DNA of 64,000 nucleotides, taken from assembly GCA_019416285.1 (NCBI GenBank), contig DXXM01000016.1, positions 1 through 64,000 of the forward strand. Reading direction: 5' to 3'. Of this stretch, positions 46,464 to 54,701 are shown piece by piece. This DNA comes from Bacteroidales bacterium (GTDB taxonomy: Bacteria > Bacteroidota > Bacteroidia > Bacteroidales > Muribaculaceae). The stretch's first letter is position 1. Every line of letters starts with the position of its first letter. Below the pieces are notes generated by a model, which worked only from the letters and a program-made list of their open reading frames with translations, was not told the DNA's origin and ran no database searches. The translations under genes and the position numbers were made by a program.

Positions 46464-47648
46464 TTGGATCGCCCGCTGAAAATACTTTTTGTCGGTGACG
46501 CTTCGTCATATCACCGCACTCTCGCCCGTGGCCTCGAATCGCTTGGCCACACGGCAGTCGTGGCCTCCAACGGCGGATACTGGCTCAACACCCGGCGCGA
46601 CATGGACACAGGGCGCCGCTTCTGGGGCAAACTCGGCGGTCTCGACCTTTGGCTGAGGCTCAATTTCGGGCTGAAACAGCGGATGCGCGGCTTCGATGTG
46701 GTATCGATAGCCACGATGAATTTCATCGAACTGCGTCCGCACCGGAAAACTCCCTTTTTCGACTACCTCAAAGCCAACAACGCGTCGATTTTCAATACCG
46801 CGCTCGGCACCGACCCCAACTACGTGGAGACCTGTCTCGACCCGGCGTCGCCGCTCCGCTACAACGAGTTTAAAATCTACGGCGAGGACTCTCCCTATCT
46901 CAAGGCGCGCCCCGGAATCTGCCGCGAGTGGCTGACCGACGAGATGCGGGCCCTCGACCGCCACATATATGAGAATATCGACGGCGCAACGACCGCGCTC
47001 TATGAGAATGACGTGGCTGTGCGACGCATACTTCCCGCGGAAAAAATAGCTTACACCGGCATACCGGTCGACACCGACGCGCTCTCGCCCGTCGAACTTT
47101 CCGACAGACCGGAAAAAGTGCGCCTTTTTCTCGGGCGCTACCGTCACCGCCTGCTCGAGAAGGGCACCGATGTGATGGAACATGCCGCCCGCGCCGTAGT
47201 CGACCGCTATCCCGGCCGCGCGGAGCTGGTGATTGTCGAAAACCGCCCCTACGACGAGTATCTCGGCCTCCTGAAATCGGCCCATGTGGTCCTCGACCAG
47301 CTCTACAGCTACACGCCTGCCACAAATGCGCTCCAGGCCATGGCCTACGGGCTCAACACCGTGTCGGGGGGCGCTCCGGAGTTCTATGACTTCATCGGCG
47401 AGCGCGAGCTGCACCCTATTATCCACGTCGAACCCGACTATGAGTCGGTGGTCCGTCAGCTTGAGTCGGTGGTGCTGCATCCCGAGACCATCCGCCCGCG
47501 CGGATTGCAGGGGCGCGAGTTTGTGGTGAAACACAATGACTACCGCGTGGTCGCGCGCCGTGCCGCCGATTTCTGGACGCGGCGTCTCGACCAGAAATCC
47601 CGTGAGGCTGACCCGTCGCCGCGGAAGAGGGGAGGGGTGGGCAGATGA
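46464..47648 (+). CDS. Glycosyltransferase (family 4-like)
   Basis: 394-aa GT-B-type enzyme. The N-terminus RPLKILFVGDASSYHRTLAR is the acceptor Rossmann domain. The donor domain contains LFLGRYRHRLLEKGTDVMEH and a late LDQLYSYTPATNALQAMAYG. The ATG at 46344 overlaps the previous gene by 61 bases and yields a Pro-rich non-homologous leader; TTG 46464 directly before RPLKILFVGD is preferred but not certain. The stop overlaps the next start by ATGA. Probably part of surface glycan assembly. Confidence 0.8.
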   Translation: MDRPLKILFVGDASSYHRTLARGLESLGHTAVVASNGGYWLNTRRDMDTGRRFWGKLGGLDLWLRLNFGLKQRMRGFDVVSIATMNFIELRPHRKTPFFDYLKANNASIFNTALGTDPNYVETCLDPASPLRYNEFKIYGEDSPYLKARPGICREWLTDEMRALDRHIYENIDGATTALYENDVAVRRILPAEKIAYTGIPVDTDALSPVELSDRPEKVRLFLGRYRHRLLEKGTDVMEHAARAVVDRYPGRAELVIVENRPYDEYLGLLKSAHVVLDQLYSYTPATNALQAMAYGLNTVSGGAPEFYDFIGERELHPIIHVEPDYESVVRQLESVVLHPETIRPRGLQGREFVVKHNDYRVVARRAADFWTRRLDQKSREADPSPRKRGGVGR

Positions 47649-48493
47649 CCCGGCGCCCTCTCACTGTCGAAGTGCTCATTTCGACTCTCGGCACCGACGG
47701 CATCCGCCGTGTGGCGGCCATGAATCTGCCGCAGGCCGAGGGTGTGAGCTACCTCGTGGCCTGGCAGCGCAGCGACAATGTGGAGATTCCCGCGGCGATT
47801 GCGGGACGCTCGGACATCCGTATAGCCCGCAATCCTGGCATAGGGCTCTCAGACAACCGCAATTTTGCCCTTGACCGCGCCACGGACGACATTCTCGTCA
47901 TCGCCGACGATGATGTGGAATACACCCCGGAGGCTTTCGCCGCCGTCCGCAGCGCTTATACGGAGTATCCCGGTCTCGATATGGCGCTCTTCCGCTATCG
48001 CAACGCCGCGGAGAAGTTTGAGAAGATCTATCCCGACACCGAGGCGTCGCTCTGCCGCTCGATACCGAAGGGCTACTACGTTTCCTCAATTGAAATCACC
48101 CTGCGTCGGCAGGGGCGCGCCGCCGCCGTCCGTTTTCCCGAGGAATTCGGCATCGGCGCTCCGCGTTTCGGCTGCGGTGAGGAGGAAATCGTCCTGCGCC
48201 GAGCATTGCGCCGCGGCTGCGACGTCCGTCTCTTCCCTGACCTGCTCTGTACCCACCGCGGCGACACTACCGGACAGCGTCGCGTCACCGACCAGCGTGT
48301 CTACCGCGGCATGGGCGCCGCTGTCGCCTACACCGAGCCGCTGAAATGCTATCTGCGCTTCCCGCTGATGGCCTGGCGCGGAGCCCGTCGCGGCACCATG
48401 AGCTTCTTACCGGCCCTCGTCGGCTTCACATCCGGAGCGCTCTACGCCTCTCTGCGCGTTTTCCCCCGCTGGCGAAAGGAGGGAGGGCTATGA
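47645..48493 (+). CDS. Glycosyltransferase family 2-like protein
   Basis: 282-aa GT-A-type enzyme. GLSDNRNFALDRATDDILVI then ADDDVEY (about 73-100) gives the DxD metal/nucleotide site, and GCGEEEIVLRRALRRG (near 180) resembles the catalytic region. The C-terminal hydrophobic patch may associate with the membrane. ATGA overlaps on both sides couple it to the family-4-like gene and to the flippase. Confidence 0.82.
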   Translation: MTRRPLTVEVLISTLGTDGIRRVAAMNLPQAEGVSYLVAWQRSDNVEIPAAIAGRSDIRIARNPGIGLSDNRNFALDRATDDILVIADDDVEYTPEAFAAVRSAYTEYPGLDMALFRYRNAAEKFEKIYPDTEASLCRSIPKGYYVSSIEITLRRQGRAAAVRFPEEFGIGAPRFGCGEEEIVLRRALRRGCDVRLFPDLLCTHRGDTTGQRRVTDQRVYRGMGAAVAYTEPLKCYLRFPLMAWRGARRGTMSFLPALVGFTSGALYASLRVFPRWRKEGGL

Positions 48494-49920
48494 GCGGGCG
48501 TGGCATGTCGGCGAGAGTGCTGAAGGCCATGAGCGTGTTTGGCGGAGTGCAGGTGCTCGGCGTTCTGTGTTCGGTCGTCAGAATGAAATTCGTGGCCCTA
48601 TGGCTCGGTCCCGCGGGAGTGGGGCTTTTCGGTATATACAACGGCGCGGCCGATATGCTCCGCACCCTATCGCAACTGGGATTCCGCGACAGTTCGGTGC
48701 GCGACATCGTGGCTCACCGCGGTTCCCCCGCCGCTTTGGGCGAGATTGTTTCCATAGTGCGCCGCTGGGGATGGATTCTTGGCATAGTCGGCGCCGTAAT
48801 CATGGCCGGAGCCGCCCCGCTTCTCAGCCTCAAGACATTCGGTTCCTACGGGCACACGCTGAGTTTTATAGTGCTTGCCATCGTGCTCTTCCTCGGTGCG
48901 CTCACCTCGGCCGAGCAGGTCATAATGCAGGGCACGGAGCATCTGCGGCAGCTCGCCTCGGCCTCGCTGTGGGGCACCGTCGCCGGACTCTGCGTCTCGA
49001 TACCGATGTTCTACTTCTGGCGCCTCGACAGTGTGATCCCCTCGATTATAGCCTACGCCGCCGCGATGTGTGTGGCCGTGGTCTGCTACCGTGTGCGCGG
49101 CCTGCGTGCCCCCTCGCCTGTCAGCATGGGCGAGACTCTTCGGCGCGGGCGCCGTTTTATCGTGTTGGGCATCTACATGACCTCGGCCGACTTCATCAGC
49201 CAGCTCGTGAGCTACATCTTCATCTCCTGGCTCAATGTCAGTGCCGGCGATGAGGCCGTGGGCTTCTATCAGGCAGGCTACACGATGGTCAACCGCTACG
49301 TCGGTCTCGTGCTTTCGGCAATGGTCATGGAGTATTATCCCCGCCTCACCTCCGCCATCACTTCGGCGCTGCGGGTGCGTGTCTATGTGGCCCATGAAGC
49401 CCTGATGCTGATGCTGGTGCTGCTCCCCGCTGCCACGCTCTTCATCTCCCTCGCTCCGTGGGTTGTGAGGCTGCTCTATGCCTCTGACTTCGTGGCCGTG
49501 GTGCCATTCGTGACCATTGCGATGGTGGGCGTCATATTCCGCGCCATCTCCTACTGCATGGCCTACGTGATTCTCGCCAAGGGTGACGGCATTACCTATC
49601 TGACCACCGAATCACTCAGCTCCGCCTGCGCCCTCGCCCTCAATATCTGCGCGTATAAGCTTTGGGGCCTCGCCGGACTGGGTGTCAGCTATGCCGTGTG
49701 GTATCTTGTCTATCTTATTATTGTGTCCGTGGTCTACTGCCGCCGCTACGGATTCCGGATTCCCGCCTCCACGCTTACACTCGGCCTCGGAGCGGTCAGT
49801 CTTATCTGTCTCTGCGCATGGACTGCGCTCTGTTTCAGTCCCCTGGTTGTCCTTCCGGTAGCGATTATTGTAAGTGTTTTGTCACTCCGGCGCCTTGTGG
49901 GGCTGCTGAAATCGCGGTGA
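48490..49920 (+). CDS. Polysaccharide flippase (Wzx/MATE-like)
   Basis: 476-aa polytopic membrane protein with about 12-14 helices. The N-terminus SVFGGVQVLGVLCSVVRMKF then VALWLGPAGVGLFGIYNGAA is typical of oligosaccharide flippases that export undecaprenyl-linked repeat units. ATG 48490 overlaps the previous stop by ATGA; the longer frame from 48346 runs through the glycosyltransferase gene. It is the last gene of the 44449-49920 run, which lacks a polymerase or initiating transferase. Confidence 0.85.
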   Translation: MSGRGMSARVLKAMSVFGGVQVLGVLCSVVRMKFVALWLGPAGVGLFGIYNGAADMLRTLSQLGFRDSSVRDIVAHRGSPAALGEIVSIVRRWGWILGIVGAVIMAGAAPLLSLKTFGSYGHTLSFIVLAIVLFLGALTSAEQVIMQGTEHLRQLASASLWGTVAGLCVSIPMFYFWRLDSVIPSIIAYAAAMCVAVVCYRVRGLRAPSPVSMGETLRRGRRFIVLGIYMTSADFISQLVSYIFISWLNVSAGDEAVGFYQAGYTMVNRYVGLVLSAMVMEYYPRLTSAITSALRVRVYVAHEALMLMLVLLPAATLFISLAPWVVRLLYASDFVAVVPFVTIAMVGVIFRAISYCMAYVILAKGDGITYLTTESLSSACALALNICAYKLWGLAGLGVSYAVWYLVYLIIVSVVYCRRYGFRIPASTLTLGLGAVSLICLCAWTALCFSPLVVLPVAIIVSVLSLRRLVGLLKSR

Positions 49921-50018
49921 TTTTTTCAGGGGGGATAATACCGACAGAGGGATTTTAGGTTTGAGAGATAGCTAACATTCAGGTTTCTATTCTGTTCCCG
50001 GACGCGATATATCGCGTC

Positions 50019-50324
50019 CTACCGGGGGTCGCGGTGGCGCAGGCGCTCCATGTTCTTTTTGTCGTAGGCCTCACCTCTTGAAAACAGGTATTCAAATCTT
50101 ACAATTTCACCGTCCACATAAATGTGCAGGACAAAAAATGCACGTTTGCTACCGACCCGAATCCTGTAGACGTTGTTAAGCGTCTCGATTTTCTTGCAGT
50201 CGGTAATATCCTCGACAGATTCTGCGCTCTTCACCTCGTCAATCATGTTGATGACTGACTGCAGGATTTTTCCGGAGAGTTTCCTCACCGATTTTTCAAA
50301 ATCTTTTGAGTAATCTACCTTCAT
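50019..50324 (-). CDS. RelE/ParE-superfamily toxin
   Basis: 101-aa basic protein. VDYSKDFEKSVRKLSGKILQ, then KKIETLNNVYRIRVGSKRAF and FVLHIYVDGEIVRFEYLFSRG, matches the RelE fold, a ribosome-dependent mRNase or gyrase-directed toxin. The start overlaps the antitoxin stop by four bases. It is the second gene of a classical pair. Confidence 0.82.
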   Translation of the reverse strand: MKVDYSKDFEKSVRKLSGKILQSVINMIDEVKSAESVEDITDCKKIETLNNVYRIRVGSKRAFFVLHIYVDGEIVRFEYLFSRGEAYDKKNMERLRHRDPR

Positions 50325-50593
50325 TGACGTTTGCTGTCGAGCCAGTTTTCAAAATCGGCTTTTTCGTCCCGATTGAGCATTATTTTTCCTTCCGGACGGG
50401 TCTCGGAAAGATACCTGTATATGTCGGCGTCCGACGGCTCATTGGCTACTTCGATAAGAAGCTGTTCGATGTATTTTTTCAGATTGAGCCCTGTGGCGGC
50501 TGCCTTTACTGAGAGTGCGCGGAATACATCTTCCGGAATATCAATTAGTTTCCGGCGGAAGGGCTGAGTATGTGTTGCAGAAATTGTGTTCAT
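50321..50593 (-). CDS. Antitoxin of the RelE-type pair (ribbon-helix-helix-like)
   Basis: 90-aa protein. Residues 12-50 (RRKLIDIPEDVFRALSVKAA, then ATGLNLKKYIEQLLIEVA) fit an RHH DNA-binding fold, and the acidic C-terminus (LNRDEKADFENWLDSK) would wrap the toxin. A 24-bp perfect palindrome lies within its promoter. Autorepression is expected. Confidence 0.78.
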   Translation of the reverse strand: MNTISATHTQPFRRKLIDIPEDVFRALSVKAAATGLNLKKYIEQLLIEVANEPSDADIYRYLSETRPEGKIMLNRDEKADFENWLDSKRQ

Positions 50594-50608
50594 AGCGATA
50601 TTTTTTTA

Positions 50609-50640
50609 CAAATATATATCATATATATGATATATACAAA
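50609..50640 (-). promoter_or_regulatory. Promoter and palindromic operator of the RelE-type pair
   Basis: On the minus strand TTTG (50637-50640), 20 bases, then TATATTTG (50609-50616). A 24-bp perfect palindrome occupies 50613-50636 (TATATATC, ATATATAT, GATATATA), filling the spacer and touching the -7 box. Confidence 0.75.
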
Positions 50641-50654
50641 TTTCACCCCTGAAA

Positions 50655-50954
50655 AGCTCATTTCTACTGACGGGAAAGCCTCTTCCCGGCTTCGTCCGAA
50701 GTGGGGAAGAGGGGGCCAATCAGATTTTTATTCTCTTACCTTAAAATTGCGCACAGGTATTTAGACTGTCCTTACAAAATGCGCATAAAAATTAATTGGC
50801 TATATTGCTCATGCAATGGGGCGTTTTGGTAGGGAGCTTTTTCTGCAACCTTATTTGCTGGGATGCTTTCTACCATCTTATTGAAGAAGGCGTTTTTTGC
50901 AACCTTATTTGCGGGGATGCTTTCTGCATTTTTATTGGTTGGCTTTCTGCGGTT
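50655..50954. other. Gap with hairpin and 54-bp tandem repeat
   Basis: CCTCTTCCC (50679-50687) pairs with GGGAAGAGG (50704-50712) around an inner CTTC/GAAG stem, and a T-run follows at 50725-50729. From 50845 a 54-base unit is repeated (50845-50898, 50899-50952); the first 27 bases match at 26 positions (GCAACCTTATTTGC, GGGATGCTTTCT). No gene is supported: the open frame across it runs antisense through the next gene. Confidence 0.6.
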
Positions 50955-51353
50955 TTATCTGACGTGCGATATGCGGGGAGAGAGGAGGGAGGAGGTTATG
51001 TCGTAGGTATTGAAAGAGATGAACACCGACACGCAGCCGCAGACGCTCCAGCATATCAGCCGGTAGTTCTCGCAGAGGAGTTTAAGGAAGTCGCCATCGG
51101 GCATATCAGACGCAAGACCCGCGGCCATATCTCTTATGAACGGGAAGAGGAGAGTGAAAATCACTCCGGCGATAAAGCCCGCTGCCGCGGCTATGGCCAT
51201 TGCCGTGCGGTTGCTGCGGCGCAGGGCGGCGTTCTCGCGCCTCACGGTCTCGATGGCGTCCATCCTGTCGAGCAGGCGGTCCATGAAGCGGGCGTCGGAG
51301 CCTAATTCCGGCCGGAAACCGGCGAATAAATCTTTCAGTCCGTCATTTTCCAT
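50955..51353 (-). CDS. Small membrane protein downstream of a sigma gene (anti-sigma candidate)
   Basis: 132-aa protein. A charged N-terminus (about 1-48) is followed by two hydrophobic helices at about 50-72 (AMAIAAAAGFIAGVIFTLLF) and 94-115. It lies 77 bases after an ECF sigma gene on the same strand. That position and a cytoplasmic charged head suggest an anti-sigma or accessory role, but I recognise no domain. Confidence 0.65.
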   Translation of the reverse strand: MENDGLKDLFAGFRPELGSDARFMDRLLDRMDAIETVRRENAALRRSNRTAMAIAAAAGFIAGVIFTLLFPFIRDMAAGLASDMPDGDFLKLLCENYRLICWSVCGCVSVFISFNTYDITSSLLSPRISHVR

Positions 51354-51430
51354 GATTCACTGTCTTTTAGCGTTTTAGAGATTATCCAAACTTAATGATT
51401 CAGATATTGACAAGAAAATTCAGACACACT

Positions 51431-51910
51431 CTAAGTGTTATCTAAAGTTTCTCTCAGATGGTTGCGGCCGCGCGAGAGGTGCTGCTTGACGGCTGCTTCC
51501 GAGGCCTCGACAATCTCCGATATTTCCCTGACCGAATAGCCTTCGAGATAGTGGAGCAGCAAGGCCGTTCTTTCCTTGGGCGGAAGGCCGTTGAGGGCGC
51601 TGTAGAGTTCCTGATAGCGGAATGAGGAGTCAGCCGTGTCATCGCCGGGAGTGTCGGGCGCCTCGTCGTAGCCCACCGTGCGCCGCTTGTCGCGCCGGTG
51701 GTTGAGAAAAGTATTGTAGGCGATTCTGAATATCCATGACGAGAACTTCGCCTCCTCCCTGAATCCCCCGCATGAGAGATAGGCCTTGATGAGCGACTCC
51801 TGAGCGATGTCATCGGCGAGCTGGCGGTCGCCACAGCAGAGGGCGGTGAGGAAACGCCGCAGTTCCCTCTGCACCCCCTCCGTGTGTGATATGAATTGCT
51901 CGCGGTTCAT
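51431..51910 (-). CDS. ECF-type RNA polymerase sigma factor
   Basis: 159-aa sigma factor. Region 2 is CCGDRQLADDIAQESLIKAY (about 25-45) then FSSWIFRIAYNTFLNHRRDK (about 57-76). Region 4 is LPPKERTALLLHYLEGYSVR then EISEIVEASEAAVKQHLSRG (about 109-150). It lies between a DUF6249 gene (12-base gap) and a small membrane protein, an arrangement seen in other Bacteroidetes. Regulon unknown. Confidence 0.92.
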   Translation of the reverse strand: MNREQFISHTEGVQRELRRFLTALCCGDRQLADDIAQESLIKAYLSCGGFREEAKFSSWIFRIAYNTFLNHRRDKRRTVGYDEAPDTPGDDTADSSFRYQELYSALNGLPPKERTALLLHYLEGYSVREISEIVEASEAAVKQHLSRGRNHLRETLDNT

Positions 51911-51922
51911 CCTTTCGGTCTC

Positions 51923-52330
51923 TTATTCGGCCTGGTTGTTTTCAATCTGTTTTCTTGTCACGAAATATACGATGAGGTAGCTGATGCCGACGGCAAAGAG
52001 CGGAGCGCCGATAATAAACATGACATTTTGCGAATTGGTTTCCGGAACTGTCACCATCACATATGCTCCGAAAAGCACCACGGTGAGACCTACAAGTGTG
52101 AAGATGCAGCCGCGCAGCAGGCGCAGGTTAAGTAGCTCACGCGGAGTCCTGCGGGGTTTGCTGAGGGCCTCGGCGATACGGTCGGCGTCGATGGAGTTGT
52201 TTGACCTGATGGCCTCCATGAGCACCGCGGCGCGCTGGTTGTCGCCGTTGATTATGGCGCGGTAGATTATCCACATTATCATTACGGGCATGACCACGCA
52301 GACTCCGGTTACTATTAAAAAATCTTCCAT
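51923..52330 (-). CDS. DUF6249-like membrane protein
   Basis: 135-aa protein with a hydrophobic helix at the N-terminus (IVTGVCVVMPVMIMWIIYRA) and two at the C-terminus (about 72-93 and 103-124). The cytoplasmic middle (VLMEAIRSNNSIDADRIAEA, LSKPRRTPREL) fits DUF6249, small membrane proteins that accompany ECF sigma genes in Bacteroidetes. First gene of a three-gene operon. Function unknown. Confidence 0.75.
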   Translation of the reverse strand: MEDFLIVTGVCVVMPVMIMWIIYRAIINGDNQRAAVLMEAIRSNNSIDADRIAEALSKPRRTPRELLNLRLLRGCIFTLVGLTVVLFGAYVMVTVPETNSQNVMFIIGAPLFAVGISYLIVYFVTRKQIENNQAE

Positions 52331-52458
52331 ATCTGTATTTACATTTTGTTGTTAAGATTCATGTTGTCATTTTTGAGGCGTCTCATCTGTCAGACACATC
52401 CAGGCCACGAAAGGTGACAGGCGTCACTATTTTTTTGATGCAAAAAATATATTGGTTC

Positions 52459-52466
52459 CAAAGTTA
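52459..52466 (-). promoter_or_regulatory. -7 box of the DUF6249-sigma operon
   Basis: TAACTTTG on the minus strand, giving a leader of about 120 bases to 52330. No good -33 is visible, which may mean an activator or alternative sigma factor. Confidence 0.5.
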
Positions 52467-52507
52467 AACTAAAAATCGGGAAAAATTTAATGTTTTTTAT
52501 ATTAGCG

Positions 52508-52538
52508 CTTGATTAATTAAATATTTTTCGTATCTTTG
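52508..52538 (+). promoter_or_regulatory. Promoter of the C10 peptidase gene
   Basis: CTTG at 52508-52511, 19 bases, then TATCTTTG at 52531-52538. The leader to ATG 52643 is about 98 bases. Confidence 0.7.
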
Positions 52539-52642
52539 GCGGCGGACAACGACATATTCTCATGTGAGTTGGTATATGGTTGGGGAAAAGTCTTAACCTG
52601 TTTAAGTGTATAGAAAATTAGTTTAATTTAAATTGTATTTCC

Positions 52643-53935
52643 ATGAAATCCGAACATTTCGTTTTGGCAGCAGTATCTTTATTACTGATGTCATGTAGTT
52701 CTGATGTTATAAATGAACCTCCAGTTCAATTGGGTGAAGAGCGGGTTCATGTAACCAATCTTTATTCTTCTAATCGTAGTCTTGATGAAATCCATAGCTT
52801 TGCTATGGATGCTACAGGTTACTTGACCACAGGAAATACTTCACGTTCTGATATGAAAAGAGAAATTGATAAGGAAAGAGGAATAAAATGTATAACAAAG
52901 GGTGTTTCAAGAGCTGAGGCCAGTACGGATACTTTAATATATATTGTGAATTACAAGGATAATGCCGGATTTGCTGTAATTTCGGCGCGGCGTTCTGCCG
53001 AACCAATTCTTGCCGTAGTCGGTAAAGGGTCTTATGATTCAGTTGTGAAAAGCGGAAATACAGGTTTTAATCTGTTTATGAATATGGCTACTGATTATGT
53101 GTCACAGTGTCCTGAAGAATCTCCCTACTCAACTCTCGGAATTGATGATCCCTTAGAAATACAAGAGCTCAAAAGAGTGGAATATGTTCTTGCGGATGAT
53201 ACTATTAGTCCAAGAGTTAAAGTTCAATGGGGACAGGGAGGTTTTTATGGTTCAGAGTTTGATAATAAAATTGCAGGATGTGCTAACGTCGCATCGGCTA
53301 TGATAATGTCTTATTTTGAGCATCCAAAATCAATAGAACTAAAACATAAAACACCTGTAACTATACTTGAACTGGATTGGAATAATATGAAACGACATAA
53401 ATCCGGCCCGTATGTTACTTGTTGCCAACCCAATCCACCTCATGATACTATAGCGTTGTTAATGCGGGAAATTGGCAAAAGGTCTAAAAGTAATGATTCT
53501 AATCCTGATGGAACATCGACTTATACGTCAAATATGCGTAACACCTTGAAAGGTTTAGGATACAATGTCGGAGTTATGACTGATTTTACCTCCGGTTGTA
53601 TAGTTAAAAATCTGCGTGATGAAAATTCTATAATTGCAATTAGAGGTGACCGTTTATCCGATGAAACTTCAGATAGTAATGACCAATATATAGGCCACAT
53701 GTGGATTGCGGACGGATACATATATAAGAAAATTCAGGTGATTGAATATGTACGGCCTGTAAGTTCTCAGGAATGGACAGAAATTCAAAATGCGACCAAT
53801 GAGACATATATGAACCATTTCAACTGGGGTTTTAATGGTGATGGAGATGATTATTTCAACGACAGAGTTTTTTATAACCGCTATAATCGACGGGACTATA
53901 AATATAATGTCCAGTTTTTCACAGTAAAATTATAA
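52643..53935 (+). CDS. C10-family (streptopain-like) cysteine peptidase lipoprotein
   Basis: 430-aa lipoprotein with lipobox LMSC (Cys18). A Spi-like propeptide (YKDNAGFAVISARRSAEPIL, about 104-123) precedes the peptidase domain. The catalytic cysteine is Cys213 in NKIAGCANVASAM and the histidine His352 in GHMWIADGY; the NWGFNGDGDDYF end also fits. Family members are secreted proteases, several active on host proteins in Bacteroides, Prevotella and Streptococcus. Markedly AT-rich compared with neighbours, suggesting later acquisition. A small lipoprotein follows. Confidence 0.82.
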   Translation: MKSEHFVLAAVSLLLMSCSSDVINEPPVQLGEERVHVTNLYSSNRSLDEIHSFAMDATGYLTTGNTSRSDMKREIDKERGIKCITKGVSRAEASTDTLIYIVNYKDNAGFAVISARRSAEPILAVVGKGSYDSVVKSGNTGFNLFMNMATDYVSQCPEESPYSTLGIDDPLEIQELKRVEYVLADDTISPRVKVQWGQGGFYGSEFDNKIAGCANVASAMIMSYFEHPKSIELKHKTPVTILELDWNNMKRHKSGPYVTCCQPNPPHDTIALLMREIGKRSKSNDSNPDGTSTYTSNMRNTLKGLGYNVGVMTDFTSGCIVKNLRDENSIIAIRGDRLSDETSDSNDQYIGHMWIADGYIYKKIQVIEYVRPVSSQEWTEIQNATNETYMNHFNWGFNGDGDDYFNDRVFYNRYNRRDYKYNVQFFTVKL

Positions 53936-53956
53936 TTCAGATTAAATTGATTAGTT

Positions 53957-54502
53957 ATGAAATTCATTAGCAAATTTGGCATATTGGCGGGATTGCTTCT
54001 ATGCTCGATGGGTATTTTCTTTAGTTCATGCAACGATAATAATGAACCTGAAAATGATAGTCTTATTGGTGACGTTTCGCCCGTGTTTATTTTCAAACTG
54101 AATGGCGATTATGTTAACAACGTCTGTGTAATGGTGGATTCGACCGGGACTGAGGTACTGGCCCGAAGCATAGGGACTATTGAAAACAGACATCGCTATA
54201 TCGCATTGACTGACGGCTATTTTGCCGGACGGTCTGCGTTAGGTTTGCCTCTCAACCGTTTTACAAAATGGACGATTGAAGAATGGAATAAATTGCCGAA
54301 TACACCTTCCGATGAAGAAATCCTTGCGAATCTGATTCCTGATGCAAAAGCTATAGAAATATGGGAGCATGAGCCATTAGGAGAATGGTTCGACTTCCCG
54401 CCATTCGACGCTCCGGGCTTACCTGACAGAGATGTATGGGTCGCTAAATGTGATAGTGTAATTAAAGCGGGATTTCCTGGCTGGAAATTGGTTAGCGAGT
54501 AA
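53957..54502 (+). CDS. Small lipoprotein following the C10 peptidase
   Basis: 181-aa protein with lipobox FSSC (Cys25) and an acidic linker (NDNNEPENDS). I do not recognise the mature domain. It starts 22 bases after the peptidase stop, shares its low GC, and ends before a strong hairpin, so the two form one unit. An inhibitor or accessory of the protease is possible but unproven. Confidence 0.75.
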   Translation: MKFISKFGILAGLLLCSMGIFFSSCNDNNEPENDSLIGDVSPVFIFKLNGDYVNNVCVMVDSTGTEVLARSIGTIENRHRYIALTDGYFAGRSALGLPLNRFTKWTIEEWNKLPNTPSDEEILANLIPDAKAIEIWEHEPLGEWFDFPPFDAPGLPDRDVWVAKCDSVIKAGFPGWKLVSE

Positions 54503-54545
54503 TAGTGTTTGCGTGGTTTTACTGACTTATAAGGTAGAACAATTC

Positions 54546-54588
54546 GAATATACTAAGAGGCTGTTTTTAACGGCCTCTTAGTATATTC
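54546..54588 (+). terminator. Perfect 16-bp hairpin after the peptidase-lipoprotein pair
   Basis: GAATATACTAAGAGGC (54546-54561) and its exact complement (54573-54588) flank an 11-base loop (TGTTTTTAACG). There is no T-run after the stem, but the position 44 bases past the stop suits a terminator. Confidence 0.65.
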
Positions 54589-54633
54589 TCGAGGAAGATA
54601 TTCGCAATAACGGCTGTTTTTGCATATTTTATG

Positions 54634-54663
54634 TTTGTTTACAGTTGATTTTATGTATTTTTG
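54634..54663 (+). promoter_or_regulatory. Promoter of the DUF4836-ABC operon
   Basis: TTTG at 54634-54637, 18 bases, then TATTTTTG at 54656-54663. The ATG at 54702 follows 38 bases later. Confidence 0.7.
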
Positions 54664-54701
54664 CCGTATGAACAAACATATTTACTGAACAGTCAATTAC
54701 T

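Larger units (their letters stand above)
52331..52642. other. Divergent promoter region
   Basis: Carries the two divergent promoters listed separately. A small hairpin with a T-run (GTGAC at 52414-52418, GTCAC at 52423-52427, then TATTTTTTT) may be an attenuator. AT-rich, with no gene seen. Confidence 0.5.

Noticed and set aside
50796..51305. 169-aa plus-strand open frame containing repeated FFCNLIC-like segments
   Set aside because: The repeat in the protein only mirrors the 54-bp DNA repeat. The second half is antisense to the membrane protein gene at 50955-51353, and no promoter or homology supports it.
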